NCBI RefSeq assembly: GCF_000017545.1
Contig: NC_009718.1
Span: 1 to 64,000 of the forward strand
Length of the DNA: 64,000 nucleotides
Direction: 5' to 3'
DNA from: Fervidobacterium nodosum Rt17-B1
GTDB taxonomy: Bacteria; Thermotogota; Thermotogae; Thermotogales; Fervidobacteriaceae
Notes under the pieces: generated by a model
Databases searched by the model: none
The model's input: the letters and a program-made list of their open reading frames with translations, nothing else
Told to the model about the DNA's origin: nothing
Program-made: the position numbers and the translations under genes
Shown here: in pieces, positions 17,594-27,100 of the stretch
Layout: every line of letters begins with the position of its first letter
Numbering within the stretch: position 1 is the stretch's first letter

Positions 17594-19282
17594 ATGGAAA
17601 GAATCTTAAAGTTTGTTCTGGATTCAGTTATTGAAGGGATTATTCTTGTTGACAAAGATGCAAAAGTAGTTTATGTAAATAACAACGCATGCAAGCTTTT
17701 AGGACTGAACCCGGATATAATCGGGCGACCTGTTGAAGAAGTTGTCAATAACACACGGTTACATATTGTTGTTCGTAACGGAATACCGGAAATAGATCAA
17801 GTCCAGTATACTGGTAATGCTATAATCATAACCTCGAGAATACCATTACGTGATGAGAATGGGAATATACTTGGTGCGGTTGCTGTGTTCAGAGATATAA
17901 CAAGCATTAGAAAATTAGCAGAGGAAATTACAAACCTTAAAGAAATTGAAGCTCAGCTAAAGGCAATCATAGAATCAACAAATGATGCTATTAGTGTAGC
18001 TGATGAAAATGGAATTGTGCGCCTTGTTAATAAAGCTTATACAAGAATTACAGGTTTTTCTCCAGAGGAAGTAATTGGTAAACCAGCAACAGTAGATATA
18101 GCTGAAGGTGAAAGTATACACATGCTTATAGCTCGCACTAGGCAGCCTATATATAACGCAAGGTTGAAAGTCGGACCAGCGAAAAAAGAAGTTATAGTTA
18201 ATGCCACTCCACTTTTCGTAAAAGGACAATTCAAAGGCAGTGTTGCAGTTGTGCATGATGTTTCTGAAATTCTACAACTGACAAATGAACTTGAAGAAGT
18301 AAAGAGATTAATTCGATATATGAAAGCTCAATATACTTTTGATGACATAATCGGTGATAGTAAATTAATTCAAATAGCTAAGGAACAAGCAAAGAAAGTT
18401 GCCCAAACACCTGCTACAGTTCTATTGAGAGGAGAAAGTGGAACGGGAAAAGAATTATTTGCCCACGCAATTCACAATTCGAGCCCAAGAAGATCAAAAC
18501 CCTTTGTAAGTGTTAACTGTGCAACGATACCTGAATCGATACTTGAATCTGAACTTTTCGGATACGAAGAAGGAGCGTTTACCGGTGCACTGAGAGGTGG
18601 GAAAAAAGGACTAATTGAAGAAGCAGATGGTGGAACATTATTTCTTGATGAAGTTGGGAAATTGCCTCTACCTCTACAACCTAAATTGTTAAGATTTATA
18701 GAAACAAAAGAATTTGTACCAGTTGGAGGTAGAAATGTAAGAAAAGTAGATGTGAGAATAATCGCAGCTACAAATGTTGACTTAGAAAAAATGGTAAAGA
18801 ACGGAGAATTTCTACCAGACCTTTATTTTAGATTAAATGTATTTCCTATATACCTTCCAGCTTTAAAAGATAGAAAAGAAGATATTCCGAAGCTTGCTTT
18901 ACATATAGTCAAAAAACTTAATCAACAATACGGTCGCATGGTTGAAGGAATCAATCCAACAGTTCTTAAATACTTAGTAAATATGGACTGGCCTGGCAAT
19001 GTTCGAGAACTTGAGAATTTCTTGGGAAGAGTTATGATAAATATGGGACCTGAGGAAAGAGTGATTGAACCAAAGCACTTGCCTGAAAATATTGAATTAA
19101 AGAGAACAAAGGCTAAAGAAGCAATTTCCATAGGTTCCCTGAAAGAGCTTATAGAAGATTATGAGAAAAAGATAATAGCAGAGGCACTTAAGAAGACAGG
19201 AGGTAACAAGGAAGAAACAGCAAAATTGTTGGATATAAGTATAAGAACATTGTATTATAAGATAGAAAAGTACGGTTTATAG
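17594..19282 (+). CDS. PAS-domain sigma-54-interacting transcriptional activator
   Basis: A 562-residue enhancer-binding protein. Two PAS sensor domains occupy about residues 5-110 and 120-230. The AAA+ module carries Walker A GESGTGKE, the sigma-54-contacting GAFTGA loop (EEGAFTGALRG), Walker B TLFLDEVGKL and the arginine finger region LYFRLNVFPIYLPAL. A Fis-type helix-turn-helix ends the protein (GGNKEETAKLLDISIRTLYYKIEKYGL region). ATG at 17594 follows GGGGATGG; ATG at 17585 is possible. The intact GAFTGA implies a functional RpoN elsewhere in the genome. No response-regulator receiver domain is present, so the PAS domains are the likely input. Confidence 0.92.
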   Translation: MERILKFVLDSVIEGIILVDKDAKVVYVNNNACKLLGLNPDIIGRPVEEVVNNTRLHIVVRNGIPEIDQVQYTGNAIIITSRIPLRDENGNILGAVAVFRDITSIRKLAEEITNLKEIEAQLKAIIESTNDAISVADENGIVRLVNKAYTRITGFSPEEVIGKPATVDIAEGESIHMLIARTRQPIYNARLKVGPAKKEVIVNATPLFVKGQFKGSVAVVHDVSEILQLTNELEEVKRLIRYMKAQYTFDDIIGDSKLIQIAKEQAKKVAQTPATVLLRGESGTGKELFAHAIHNSSPRRSKPFVSVNCATIPESILESELFGYEEGAFTGALRGGKKGLIEEADGGTLFLDEVGKLPLPLQPKLLRFIETKEFVPVGGRNVRKVDVRIIAATNVDLEKMVKNGEFLPDLYFRLNVFPIYLPALKDRKEDIPKLALHIVKKLNQQYGRMVEGINPTVLKYLVNMDWPGNVRELENFLGRVMINMGPEERVIEPKHLPENIELKRTKAKEAISIGSLKELIEDYEKKIIAEALKKTGGNKEETAKLLDISIRTLYYKIEKYGL

Positions 19283-19316
19283 AATTTGAAAAATCAAAAA
19301 AGGGGATGATGTACTT

Positions 19317-19538
19317 ATGTGGATTTTCACGTTGATTGGAATTTTGTTTGTAGCTCTGCTTTTGGTTACATTCATTCCTATTTTAGCTCCAATATTTGTC
19401 TGGATACTTGGTATTTTAATTTTTGCTGTTATGTTGGCTCTAGCTTACGTTTTCTTTATAGCAATTGTCCCTGTAATAGCAATTGTTTTCCTTGTTTGGA
19501 TTATCTATAGTGCTTTTAAAACTTGGCGAAGAAAGTAA
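19317..19538 (+). CDS. Small two-to-three-helix membrane protein
   Basis: A 73-residue, almost entirely hydrophobic protein with a basic C-terminal tail (TWRRK). I do not recognise a family. It lies 34 bases downstream of the sigma-54 activator with its own GGGGATGATG Shine-Dalgarno, so it probably belongs to the same transcript. A promoter for the following mini-operon begins inside its 3' end. Confidence 0.65.
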   Translation: MWIFTLIGILFVALLLVTFIPILAPIFVWILGILIFAVMLALAYVFFIAIVPVIAIVFLVWIIYSAFKTWRRK

Positions 19539-19550
19539 AAAGTATATAAT
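19523..19550 (+). promoter_or_regulatory. Promoter of the small-ORF operon
   Basis: TTGGCG (19523-19528), 16-base spacer, TATAAT (19545-19550). Predicted start near 19556, immediately before the long hairpin leader. Confidence 0.55.
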
Positions 19551-19564
19551 GTAAATTTTTTGTT

Positions 19565-19656
19565 AAAACCTTCCTTTCTGGTAGATATATCATTTTGCCT
19601 GCGCAGGTGAAAATTAGGTAAGATGGTATTCGATATTCCAGAAAGGAGGTTTTTTA
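19565..19656 (+). promoter_or_regulatory. Structured RNA leader that sequesters the Shine-Dalgarno
   Basis: The 5' arm AAAACCTTCCTTTCTGG (19565-19581) pairs with CCAGAAAGGAGGTTTT (19638-19653) over 16 base pairs with one bulged A. The 3' arm contains the whole AAAGGAGGT ribosome binding site of the next gene. A near-palindrome centred on CCTGCGCAGG (19592-19614) forms an inner hairpin. A T tract (19650-19656) follows the outer stem, so it could also act as a transcription terminator. No known riboswitch class was recognised. Confidence 0.7.
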
Positions 19657-19658
19657 TT

Positions 19659-19859
19659 ATGAAGAGATTATCAATAAGGTGGTTGATAGGTTATGATGAA
19701 AATAACAAACCGATTTACAGAAGACAAACAATCTCAGTAGACGATTTCTTCGACTTAGCTCATGCCCAAGCTTTTGTTAACATACTCGATAAGTACTCAA
19801 ATTATACATGTGAAAGTGCACAACTTGTTACAACAGAGAATGTGGGTGATACATTATGA
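19659..19859 (+). CDS. DUF1659-like small protein
   Basis: A 66-residue soluble protein. The pattern (LSIRWLIGYDENNKPIYRRQTISV, then a helical stretch) resembles DUF1659 proteins, which in Firmicutes occur next to DUF2922 proteins, as here. The ATG at 19659 is 8 bases after AAAGGAGGT, which is buried in the long leader hairpin. It overlaps the next gene by 4 bases. Family assignment is from memory of the pattern and neighbourhood; function is unknown. Confidence 0.6.
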   Translation: MKRLSIRWLIGYDENNKPIYRRQTISVDDFFDLAHAQAFVNILDKYSNYTCESAQLVTTENVGDTL

Positions 19860-20074
19860 AAAGATTAACGCTTGTATACAGAAAATTAGAAAATGGGCAG
19901 ATGAAGACTTACAGAATAAATATACCAGAACCTGTTGACAATATAAATGTGCAAGAACTTCAGCAAGATATGGAATATTTAAAAGCAATCAATGTTGTTC
20001 CTGATGGTTTTGAACCAGATGAAGCAAGAGTAACGGAAACAAATATCGAAGTTTTAATAAATCTAATAGAATAA
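19856..20074 (+). CDS. DUF2922-like small protein
   Basis: A 72-residue protein beginning LTLVYRKLENGQMKTYRINIPEP and ending in an Asn/Thr-rich helix. This layout resembles DUF2922. It starts inside the stop of the DUF1659-like gene (ATGA overlap), so the two are translated together. DUF1659/DUF2922 pairs are known from Firmicutes but their function is not. The assignment is tentative. Confidence 0.6.
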   Translation: MKRLTLVYRKLENGQMKTYRINIPEPVDNINVQELQQDMEYLKAINVVPDGFEPDEARVTETNIEVLINLIE

Positions 20075-20094
20075 TACTCGGTTGGTGATTGGTT

Positions 20095-20289
20095 ATGAAA
20101 TGGCTTTGGGATATTTTAAAGCTTCTCATGATACTTGTTGAGCGACCTGGTGAAGGTGAGAAAAAGAAAAAAGAAGTTATTGAATTAATGGATGAACTTT
20201 ACGATGAACTTAACATTCAAATACCAAGGGAAGTGTACCACTCTATAGTTAATGTTGCGATAGATTACCTTGCTTTGGTTTTATTTTAA
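20095..20289 (+). CDS. Small protein of unknown function, third gene of mini-operon
   Basis: A 64-residue product with an amphipathic N-terminus (MKWLWDILKLLMILV), a charged centre (GEGEKKKKEVIELMDELYDEL) and a hydrophobic C-terminus. I do not recognise it. It follows the DUF2922-like gene by 20 bases with a GGTGATT Shine-Dalgarno, and precedes a strong terminator. In Firmicutes the DUF1659/DUF2922 pair is often followed by a tiny membrane-associated protein, which fits this position. Confidence 0.55.
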   Translation: MKWLWDILKLLMILVERPGEGEKKKKEVIELMDELYDELNIQIPREVYHSIVNVAIDYLALVLF

Positions 20290-20307
20290 TCTGTTTTAAA
20301 ATGAATT

Positions 20308-20347
20308 AAAAAATACCGGTAGCCTTTCTGGCTACCGGTATTTTTCT
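20308..20347. terminator. Bidirectional terminator
   Basis: AAAAATACCGGTAGCC pairs with GGCTACCGGTATTTTT around a TTTCT loop. It serves the plus-strand mini-operon and the minus-strand lipoprotein gene. Confidence 0.88.
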
Positions 20348-20359
20348 TTTTATTTCGAT

Positions 20360-22552
20360 TTATTTTACTTCGAACCTCCAGACTGGTCCTTCCGTAACGC
20401 CACCATGTGGATCTTTTAGTGTTACATACCAATAATAAGTTCCTTTCTCATTTATGGTTATCGTTACGTTATTATTAGAAGAAATAATAGGTTCTACACT
20501 TTGGAGCAAACTTGTGGATGTGCTTACTCTAACTTCGTAAGTTAAATTATCACCATCCGGATCACTTGCATTCCAGCTAAGTGTCAGATTCCCGGTGCCT
20601 GTGATACTACCACCATCCTCAGGATTAGGATTACTTGGCCAATTTGGTGCTGTATTTTGCTTTGTGGTAAAACTCCAAGTATCGCTGTACGCGTAATTTC
20701 CGAATGAATCTTTTACCTCAACTCTCCAATAGTATGTTGTAACAGGCTTTAAACCTGATAAAGTATAAGTAAGTTCATCGGTTGTCTGGCCTGTAACTGT
20801 GGCAAAGAGAGTCATTTCATCTGCTCTTCCACAGTACACATAATAAACTAAATTCTCTTTAGGAGTTTCATTGTCTGAGCTTGCTTTCCAACGGAGTTGT
20901 ATGTTGTTAAAGTTGATATTGGTCTGAGTGTTTGCTGGAGAAATAAGCAACGGGTTTGTCGGAGGCCTATCTTCGTTTGTTATTGTGAATTTCCAAATAG
21001 GACCTTCGACGGGATCGTTATATCCGTCTTTTACGATAACTTTCCAATAATATGTTGTTCCGAAATCAAACAACATAGTTGTAGAGTAAGTATTAACTTC
21101 CAAATCAGCCGCAACCAATTTCAAATCGCTTTCTGATTTTCCAATGTATAAATCGTATTTTAACTGGTCGCCATCTTCATCTGTTGCATTCCAAGAAAAT
21201 CTTGGAATTCTATTGGGAAGATTGGTCGCGTTGTTCGCCGGATAGGGATTTGTTGGAGCTGTTGGCGGATTATTTTTATAAGTTTCAAATGAAAAAGTTT
21301 CACTTTTACTTGAACCGCCGTGTTTATCTAAGGCTTCTACATACCAAGTGTACCTTTGACCAATTTTAAAGAAACTTGCTAATTGGTTAAATTCCATTTC
21401 GTTATTATTATATGGGTACATCGTCCTATTTGTATTTCCGTCTGATATAACAAATCTATAGCTTACTACATCTTCATCAGGGTCAGTCGATGTAGTCCAT
21501 TTGAATTTAAGAGAGTTGATTTTTGCAAGGTTAACTCTGTAATTATCTTTTGGTTCTATTAGTACTGGTTTTTGTGGAAGGGTGTTAACTTTTGTTCTAA
21601 AAGTAAATTGCTTTTCGAGCTTTTCACCATACGTATCTATAGCTTCTATGATAAGTGTGTAATCAGTAGATGGCACAAGGTCTGTTACCATATAATCAGT
21701 TACCGTTGAATTACTTAAAAGTGGTTGCCCTTTAGGTGTACCTGTTTTGAAAAGATACAGTGTATATCTTAAATCTTCGTAATCTTTATCAAACCCTTGC
21801 CAACTTAACATTAAATTGTTAAATTTAACATCTGTAGAATTTTCAAGGGGATTTTTTAGTTGAATGTTTTCTGGTGGCTCGTTTTGTTTCGTTTGAAAAC
21901 TCGCCAGTGGTGATTCGACCGTACCTCCCCATTTATCTTTAGCTGTAACCTTCCAAGTGTATCTCATCTGTTGCTTTAGACTTTTAACAGTGCAAGCGTC
22001 TGTTGAAACATTTTGAGTAAAAACTGGTGTGTCTTTGCCCTCTTCATATACAGTAACTGTGAAAGTTAATTCATCATCGTTTGGATCGCTCGCTTTCCAA
22101 GTTAACGCAAGCGCACCAAACGGATGACCAGTTGTACCGTCTGGGCTTAGGGAAGAAATTGTTGGAGGAGAATTTTTTTCTGTTGTAAAGTTCCAGAGTG
22201 AGCTTGCCTTTGAGTCGTCACCACTTATTCTCACATACCACTTGTACTTTCTCTCTGGCTCTAAAAAACCTCTTGGAATTATTATTGTTACTTCCTCATT
22301 GACAGCTGTTGCAGTAGTTGTATAAACTTCTTTCCCACTCGAGTAATCTCTTATTATCAAATCATACTTTTGACCTGGAAGTGCTTTGAATTTAAATGAC
22401 AAATTGTTGAAAGGCAGATTGATTGCACCATTTTGAGGTTCAAGCAAGGTTGGAGATATTTCTTTGGGTTTATTGATACACCCTTGAGTAGAAATCAATA
22501 TTAAAAGAAATATGGCAAATAAATAAAAACTTTTAGCCCCCCTGAATTGCAT
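20360..22552 (-). CDS. Lipoprotein with about seven fibronectin type III-like repeats
   Basis: A 730-residue surface protein. The signal peptide ends in a lipobox-like STQGC with Cys25, so it is probably lipid-anchored. The rest is a chain of roughly 95-100-residue units. Each has a P-x-x-P-x-x-P-like opening (for example NPYPANNATNLPNRIPRFSW), a DPDGD/DEDGD acidic turn, a YxVRVS-like strand and a closing YYWKVxxKD...WxFTT. This is the FN3/cadherin-like pattern. The ATG follows GAGGTGAT. It is likely an adhesin or glycan-binding spacer. It lies beside exopolysaccharide genes; direct involvement is inference. Confidence 0.82.
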   Translation of the reverse strand: MQFRGAKSFYLFAIFLLILISTQGCINKPKEISPTLLEPQNGAINLPFNNLSFKFKALPGQKYDLIIRDYSSGKEVYTTTATAVNEEVTIIIPRGFLEPERKYKWYVRISGDDSKASSLWNFTTEKNSPPTISSLSPDGTTGHPFGALALTWKASDPNDDELTFTVTVYEEGKDTPVFTQNVSTDACTVKSLKQQMRYTWKVTAKDKWGGTVESPLASFQTKQNEPPENIQLKNPLENSTDVKFNNLMLSWQGFDKDYEDLRYTLYLFKTGTPKGQPLLSNSTVTDYMVTDLVPSTDYTLIIEAIDTYGEKLEKQFTFRTKVNTLPQKPVLIEPKDNYRVNLAKINSLKFKWTTSTDPDEDVVSYRFVISDGNTNRTMYPYNNNEMEFNQLASFFKIGQRYTWYVEALDKHGGSSKSETFSFETYKNNPPTAPTNPYPANNATNLPNRIPRFSWNATDEDGDQLKYDLYIGKSESDLKLVAADLEVNTYSTTMLFDFGTTYYWKVIVKDGYNDPVEGPIWKFTITNEDRPPTNPLLISPANTQTNINFNNIQLRWKASSDNETPKENLVYYVYCGRADEMTLFATVTGQTTDELTYTLSGLKPVTTYYWRVEVKDSFGNYAYSDTWSFTTKQNTAPNWPSNPNPEDGGSITGTGNLTLSWNASDPDGDNLTYEVRVSTSTSLLQSVEPIISSNNNVTITINEKGTYYWYVTLKDPHGGVTEGPVWRFEVK

Positions 22553-22634
22553 ATAATCACCTCTTTGACTATTTTTTGAATTATAATTTCGAGAATATTA
22601 TAACACATAAATATTTCAATATGAAGAGATAAAA

Positions 22635-22660
22635 AATCGGTGGTAATTTTACCACCGATT
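22635..22660 (-). terminator. Terminator of the UDP-sugar dehydrogenase gene
   Basis: AATCGGTGGTAA pairs with TTACCACCGATT; on the minus strand the stem is followed by TTTTTT. Confidence 0.82.
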
Positions 22661-22691
22661 ATAATTTACCAAAATTTATTTATTAATAATC

Positions 22692-23990
22692 TTATAGGAG
22701 TATCACATTTTCATATTTACCTTTCGTTACGTTCTTTGTGTCAAAAATGAACGGCACATTTTTAGCTATATACTCGTAATCTATTCCTATAGTATGCCCA
22801 GACGTAATTACCGCACCGTCAATTGTCTTTAAGAATTCTTCTGTTAAATCAACTCTCTTGTAGTGTTTTCCATCGTGTGTAAATTCTGATACAAATGGGT
22901 CGTAGTAGAACACATTGGCTTTCTTCTTCTCAAGAATTTCTATAACTTTTAAGGCAGGGCTTTCTCTTAAATCGTCTATGTTGCCTTTGTAGGTGACACC
23001 TAATATAAGTATATTTGTCCCATTTAGGCATTTCTTTCGTTCATTCAATATATCTGAAAGTCTATCGACGACATAATATGGCATTCCATCAGAAATCTCG
23101 CCAGCCTGTTCTACCAACATCATGTGTAAATCATATTCTTTTGCCTTATAAACTAGGTAAAACGGGTCAATAGGAATACAATGCCCGCCTATACCAGGTC
23201 CAGGATAGAAAGGCATGTACCCAAAAGGTTTGGTAGCAGCGGCATCTATGACCTCCCAGATATTTATTCCCATTTTATTAGCTACCTTTGTCATTTCCTG
23301 AACAAGAGCTATATTTACAAGCCTGAACGTGTTTTCTAAAATTTTAGTCATCTCAGCGGCTTTTGGAGATGAAACAGGAAATACCCCAGCTTCAAGAACG
23401 CTTTCATACAATGCAACGGCATGTTTTGTACATTCAGGAGTCATACCACCAACAACTTTTGGCGTATTTCGTGTTTTGTACCTTGGATTACCAGGATCAA
23501 CACGTTCAGGACTAAAAGCAAGATAAAAATCTTTACCTATTTTCAAACCGGTTTCTTCAAGTATTGGAAGTACAACTTCGTCCGTTGTTCCAGGATAAGT
23601 CGTACTTTCAAGTACAACAAGCTGCCCCTTTCTGAGCCTTTTTTTAATTTCATTTGCACTATTTATAATGTAACTTAAATCGGGTTGTTTGAATTTATCA
23701 AGTGGTGTTGGTACGCAGATACTTATGACATCGCAGTTTTTCAGTTCGTCAAAATCAGTTGTAGCTCTAAGTTTTCCTTCCGATACCAACTGTTTTAATT
23801 CGTTATCATCAACATCTCCTATGTAATTTTCACCACGATTTATCATATCAACCCTCTTTTGTTGGATGTCAAAACCAATAACCTTATAACCTGCTCTTGC
23901 TTTTTCAACCGCTAATGGCAAACCTACATATCCCATTCCAATAACACCAATTACAGCACTTTTACTTAAGATTTTTTCATACAAACTCAT
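22692..23990 (-). CDS. UDP-N-acetyl-hexosamine/UDP-glucose 6-dehydrogenase
   Basis: This NAD-dependent enzyme oxidises a nucleotide sugar at C6 to a uronic acid for surface polysaccharide. The 432-residue protein has a Rossmann motif IGVIGMGYVGLPLA at the N-terminus, the family segment STTYPGTTDEVVLP, FSPERVDPGN and the catalytic cysteine in GGHCIPIDPFYL. The pattern resembles WbpA/WecC-type UDP-GlcNAc or ManNAc dehydrogenases more than UDP-glucose dehydrogenases. The frame is open further upstream, but ATG at 23990 follows GGAGGTG and is preferred. It is divergent from the SLBB-protein gene, with a palindromic operator over its promoter. Confidence 0.9.
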   Translation of the reverse strand: MSLYEKILSKSAVIGVIGMGYVGLPLAVEKARAGYKVIGFDIQQKRVDMINRGENYIGDVDDNELKQLVSEGKLRATTDFDELKNCDVISICVPTPLDKFKQPDLSYIINSANEIKKRLRKGQLVVLESTTYPGTTDEVVLPILEETGLKIGKDFYLAFSPERVDPGNPRYKTRNTPKVVGGMTPECTKHAVALYESVLEAGVFPVSSPKAAEMTKILENTFRLVNIALVQEMTKVANKMGINIWEVIDAAATKPFGYMPFYPGPGIGGHCIPIDPFYLVYKAKEYDLHMMLVEQAGEISDGMPYYVVDRLSDILNERKKCLNGTNILILGVTYKGNIDDLRESPALKVIEILEKKKANVFYYDPFVSEFTHDGKHYKRVDLTEEFLKTIDGAVITSGHTIGIDYEYIAKNVPFIFDTKNVTKGKYENVILL

Positions 23991-24020
23991 ATAATTTTCA
24001 CCTCCATTTGGTGTTAAGTT

Positions 24021-24039
24021 ATTCATTCACTGAATGAAT
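24021..24039. promoter_or_regulatory. 19-bp palindromic operator
   Basis: ATTCATTCA-C-TGAATGAAT is a perfect palindrome around one base. It overlaps the -10 and start region of the minus-strand dehydrogenase promoter. The half-site resembles operators of TetR-family repressors such as Bacillus FadR. Confidence 0.6.
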
Positions 24040-24066
24040 GATACCATATAATTTATCGGAAGTCAA
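24038..24066 (-). promoter_or_regulatory. Promoter of the UDP-sugar dehydrogenase gene
   Basis: On the minus strand TTGACT (24066-24061), 17-base spacer, TATCAT (24043-24038). Confidence 0.65.
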
Positions 24067-24124
24067 TTAAAAATCTTTAGTGGGGTAAAGTTAAAAAAAA
24101 ATTAACAGAAAAAGTGAATTGGTA

Positions 24125-24133
24125 TGGTATAAT
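24125..24133 (+). promoter_or_regulatory. Extended -10 promoter of the SLBB-protein gene
   Basis: TGGTATAAT with no good -35; 51 bases before the ATG of the large SLBB-repeat gene. Confidence 0.5.
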
Positions 24134-24183
24134 CATTCGATGATAATTGTAAAATTTAAATATTTTTGGGGAGGCTAAGAACT

Positions 24184-27100
24184 ATGAAAAAAAGTTTACT
24201 TGCTTGTCTTGTGATACTTTTAGTTGTTAGTGTATTTGCGTACAAAGTGCGTGTTGGTGATACTATAGCCATTGAAGTTTTTAACCAACCATCGTTGAGT
24301 AGAACGGTTGAGGTTGCCAATGATGGTACAATCGCTTATCCATTTGCTGGGAATATTAAAGTAGAGGGTAAAACTGTTGATGAAATTAAAACCCTTATAG
24401 AACCTTATGTCAAGAATATTTTAAAAGATCCTATAATTACGGTTTATGTAGTGAGATACGCACCCATGAATATTTACATTCAAGGTGTTTTAAACAGGGT
24501 TTTTGATATTTCCCTTATACCAAATCTGACACTTTCAAAATTATTTTCATATCTTTCCATAGATAAAAATTCACCAATTGATTTTTCAAACATAACAGTT
24601 ACGCGCGATGGAAAGTCTACAAAATTTGATATGATTCCGTATTTTTACGAAGGTAAGATTACGAACGATATTGTGCTGAGGGAAAGCGATATTATATACT
24701 TCCCCCCATTTAAGTATGATATGCCTATTCAAGTCACGGGAGCTTATACTCTATTAACACCTTACGAGCCAGGGATGACTTTAAAGTATCTTCTCATAAA
24801 GCTTGGAGTAATTGACAAAACAATAGCTAAAATAGAATCTTCAGTTCTTACAGTCGATGGCAAGTCACAGACGGTTAATCTTGAGGATGTAATTGCTGGA
24901 AAAGTTGATTATAAGCTTTCCGCTGGTGCTTCGTTGTATATACCTAAGAGGCAAGAGCGTTTTGTGTATGTCGTTGGGTTTGTTCCTTCAAGTGGGATTA
25001 AAACATTTTCTGTGGAAGAAGATATGAACCTTGCGCTTGCGCTTGCAAAGGCTGGAGGAATATCAAAAGAAAACGAAAAATGGGTGGAGAAGATAAGGAT
25101 AACTTCCCCAAACGGTAAAGTAGAAGATTACCACCCAGCCATACTTTCCAATGCTTCTTTAGTTAAATTGGAAATAGGAAGTATAGTTGAGGTTATCAAA
25201 TATCAAGAATTTAAAGTGTACCTTAAAGGAGATATTTCAACAGGAATTATTGTATTTCAACCAGATGAGTCAAAAACACTTGAAGTTTTACTTACAAAAA
25301 TTGGTGGAATTAAGACATCAGAATATAAATGGATAGAATCAGTGAAAGTAAATAATAAAGCGGTCGATATATCAAAAGCTAGTGAGATTATATTAAATAA
25401 CAACGATGTGGTCGAAATAAGGAGATATCCAGAGTTTAAGGTTTACTTGACTGGAGATTTTAAAACAGGGATAATTACATTTGAACCAGATGAACCAAAA
25501 ACGCTGAGTGGACTTCTTACAAAAATAGGAGGAATACAAACTGACCAAATTAAGTGGATTCAATCTATAAAGATTAACGATAAAGAAGTCGACTTTAATA
25601 ATCTTGATAAATACATACTTTCGAATAATGATGTAGTTAATATTAAAAAATATCCAGAATTTTATGTTTATGTTCAAGGTCTTGCAAATATAAAAGGTAA
25701 AGTTTACTTTGAACCACAAGAAGCGAAAACCTTAAAACTTCTTATTGCAAAAGTTGGTTTACCAAGCGAAGATGTTGAAAACGAAGGGAAAGCTATAATA
25801 AATAATAATCAAGAATTGAATTTGAAAGACGTGATTTACAACAATAAAGATTACGAACTTTCTCTGGGTGATATTATTCAAATTGTTTACGAACCATTTG
25901 TTGTGAATACAATAGGTACAAATGCTGGGGTTATTCAACTATCTTACAAAGAGCCTCGGACACTTGCGTATTTGGTTAAAAAGCTTGGAATTTCCCAACC
26001 TGAGAGTATAGATAGTATCACGTTGATACGTAATGGTAAAGAAATAAATTATTCTGTAAACGAAATAATATATGAGAAAGTCAACGTGCCACTTGAAAAA
26101 TACGATACAGTTGTTGTAAAGCGTGCTGAAAATAACGCAGTTTATCTTACAGGAGATGTCTCAGCTTACGTAACATTTGACTATAATGAGCCAATAACAA
26201 TACAAAAAATACTTGCAAAAGTTGGTTTGAACGATTTGAGAAGAATTGACAAGATAACTTTAGGAGACAAAGAAATAGATTTGAGAGAAAATAAAATTAT
26301 TGATAAAGGTTCAATATTAAACGTTTCTTTGAAAAGACCGTTGTTTGTAACGGCGATGGGGTATATCAAAACAACGGGAAGAGTACAATTCGATTATTAT
26401 GAAACTCCCGATTTGAAAACGCTCTTTGCTAAACTTGGCGGGCTTGTGATTGGACCTGAACTTTATTACACATCCGATAAAGTTGTTGTAATGCGTGATG
26501 GGAAAGTATTAGCACAATACGATGCTGAAAAAATTTACAAAGGAATTGAAAATGCAATGCTTGAGGATGGAGATTTTGTCTATGTAACTACCAAAGAACC
26601 GAATTATGTTTATGTATTCGGTAAAGGAGTGCAAAACGGTCTTGTTAAATTTAATGCGAGCGAAGAGTTTGATCTGAGAACACTCATTAGTAAAATCGGA
26701 GGTATAAAGGAAGGTATAAGCAATAAGATAAATATAATAGTAAACGGTGAGATAAAAACAATTCAATGGACAGAGTTAACGAATATTCAATTAGAAAATG
26801 GTGCAATACTGACATTCGATGTGGATAGAGAAAATTATATCTATCTAATAACAGCTGACGGCAAACCAAATATGATATACTCGGATAAAGCCATAACACT
26901 TTATGAATTACTTACAAAATTTGGTGTAAATAAGAATTATAGAAAATTGGAATTGCTAAGTGGTACAGAAAAAAGTACCATCGAACTTAAAGATATATCT
27001 CAGGCAAGAAGTTACAACATAAAACCAGGAGATGTTGTAAGAATTTTGGATACTCCAGAAAATTTTGCATATGTATTGGGTGAAGTCAACAAACCTGGTA

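Noticed and set aside
20897-21369. Plus-strand frames within the FN3 lipoprotein
   Set aside because: Repeat-driven shadows without starts supported by a Shine-Dalgarno.
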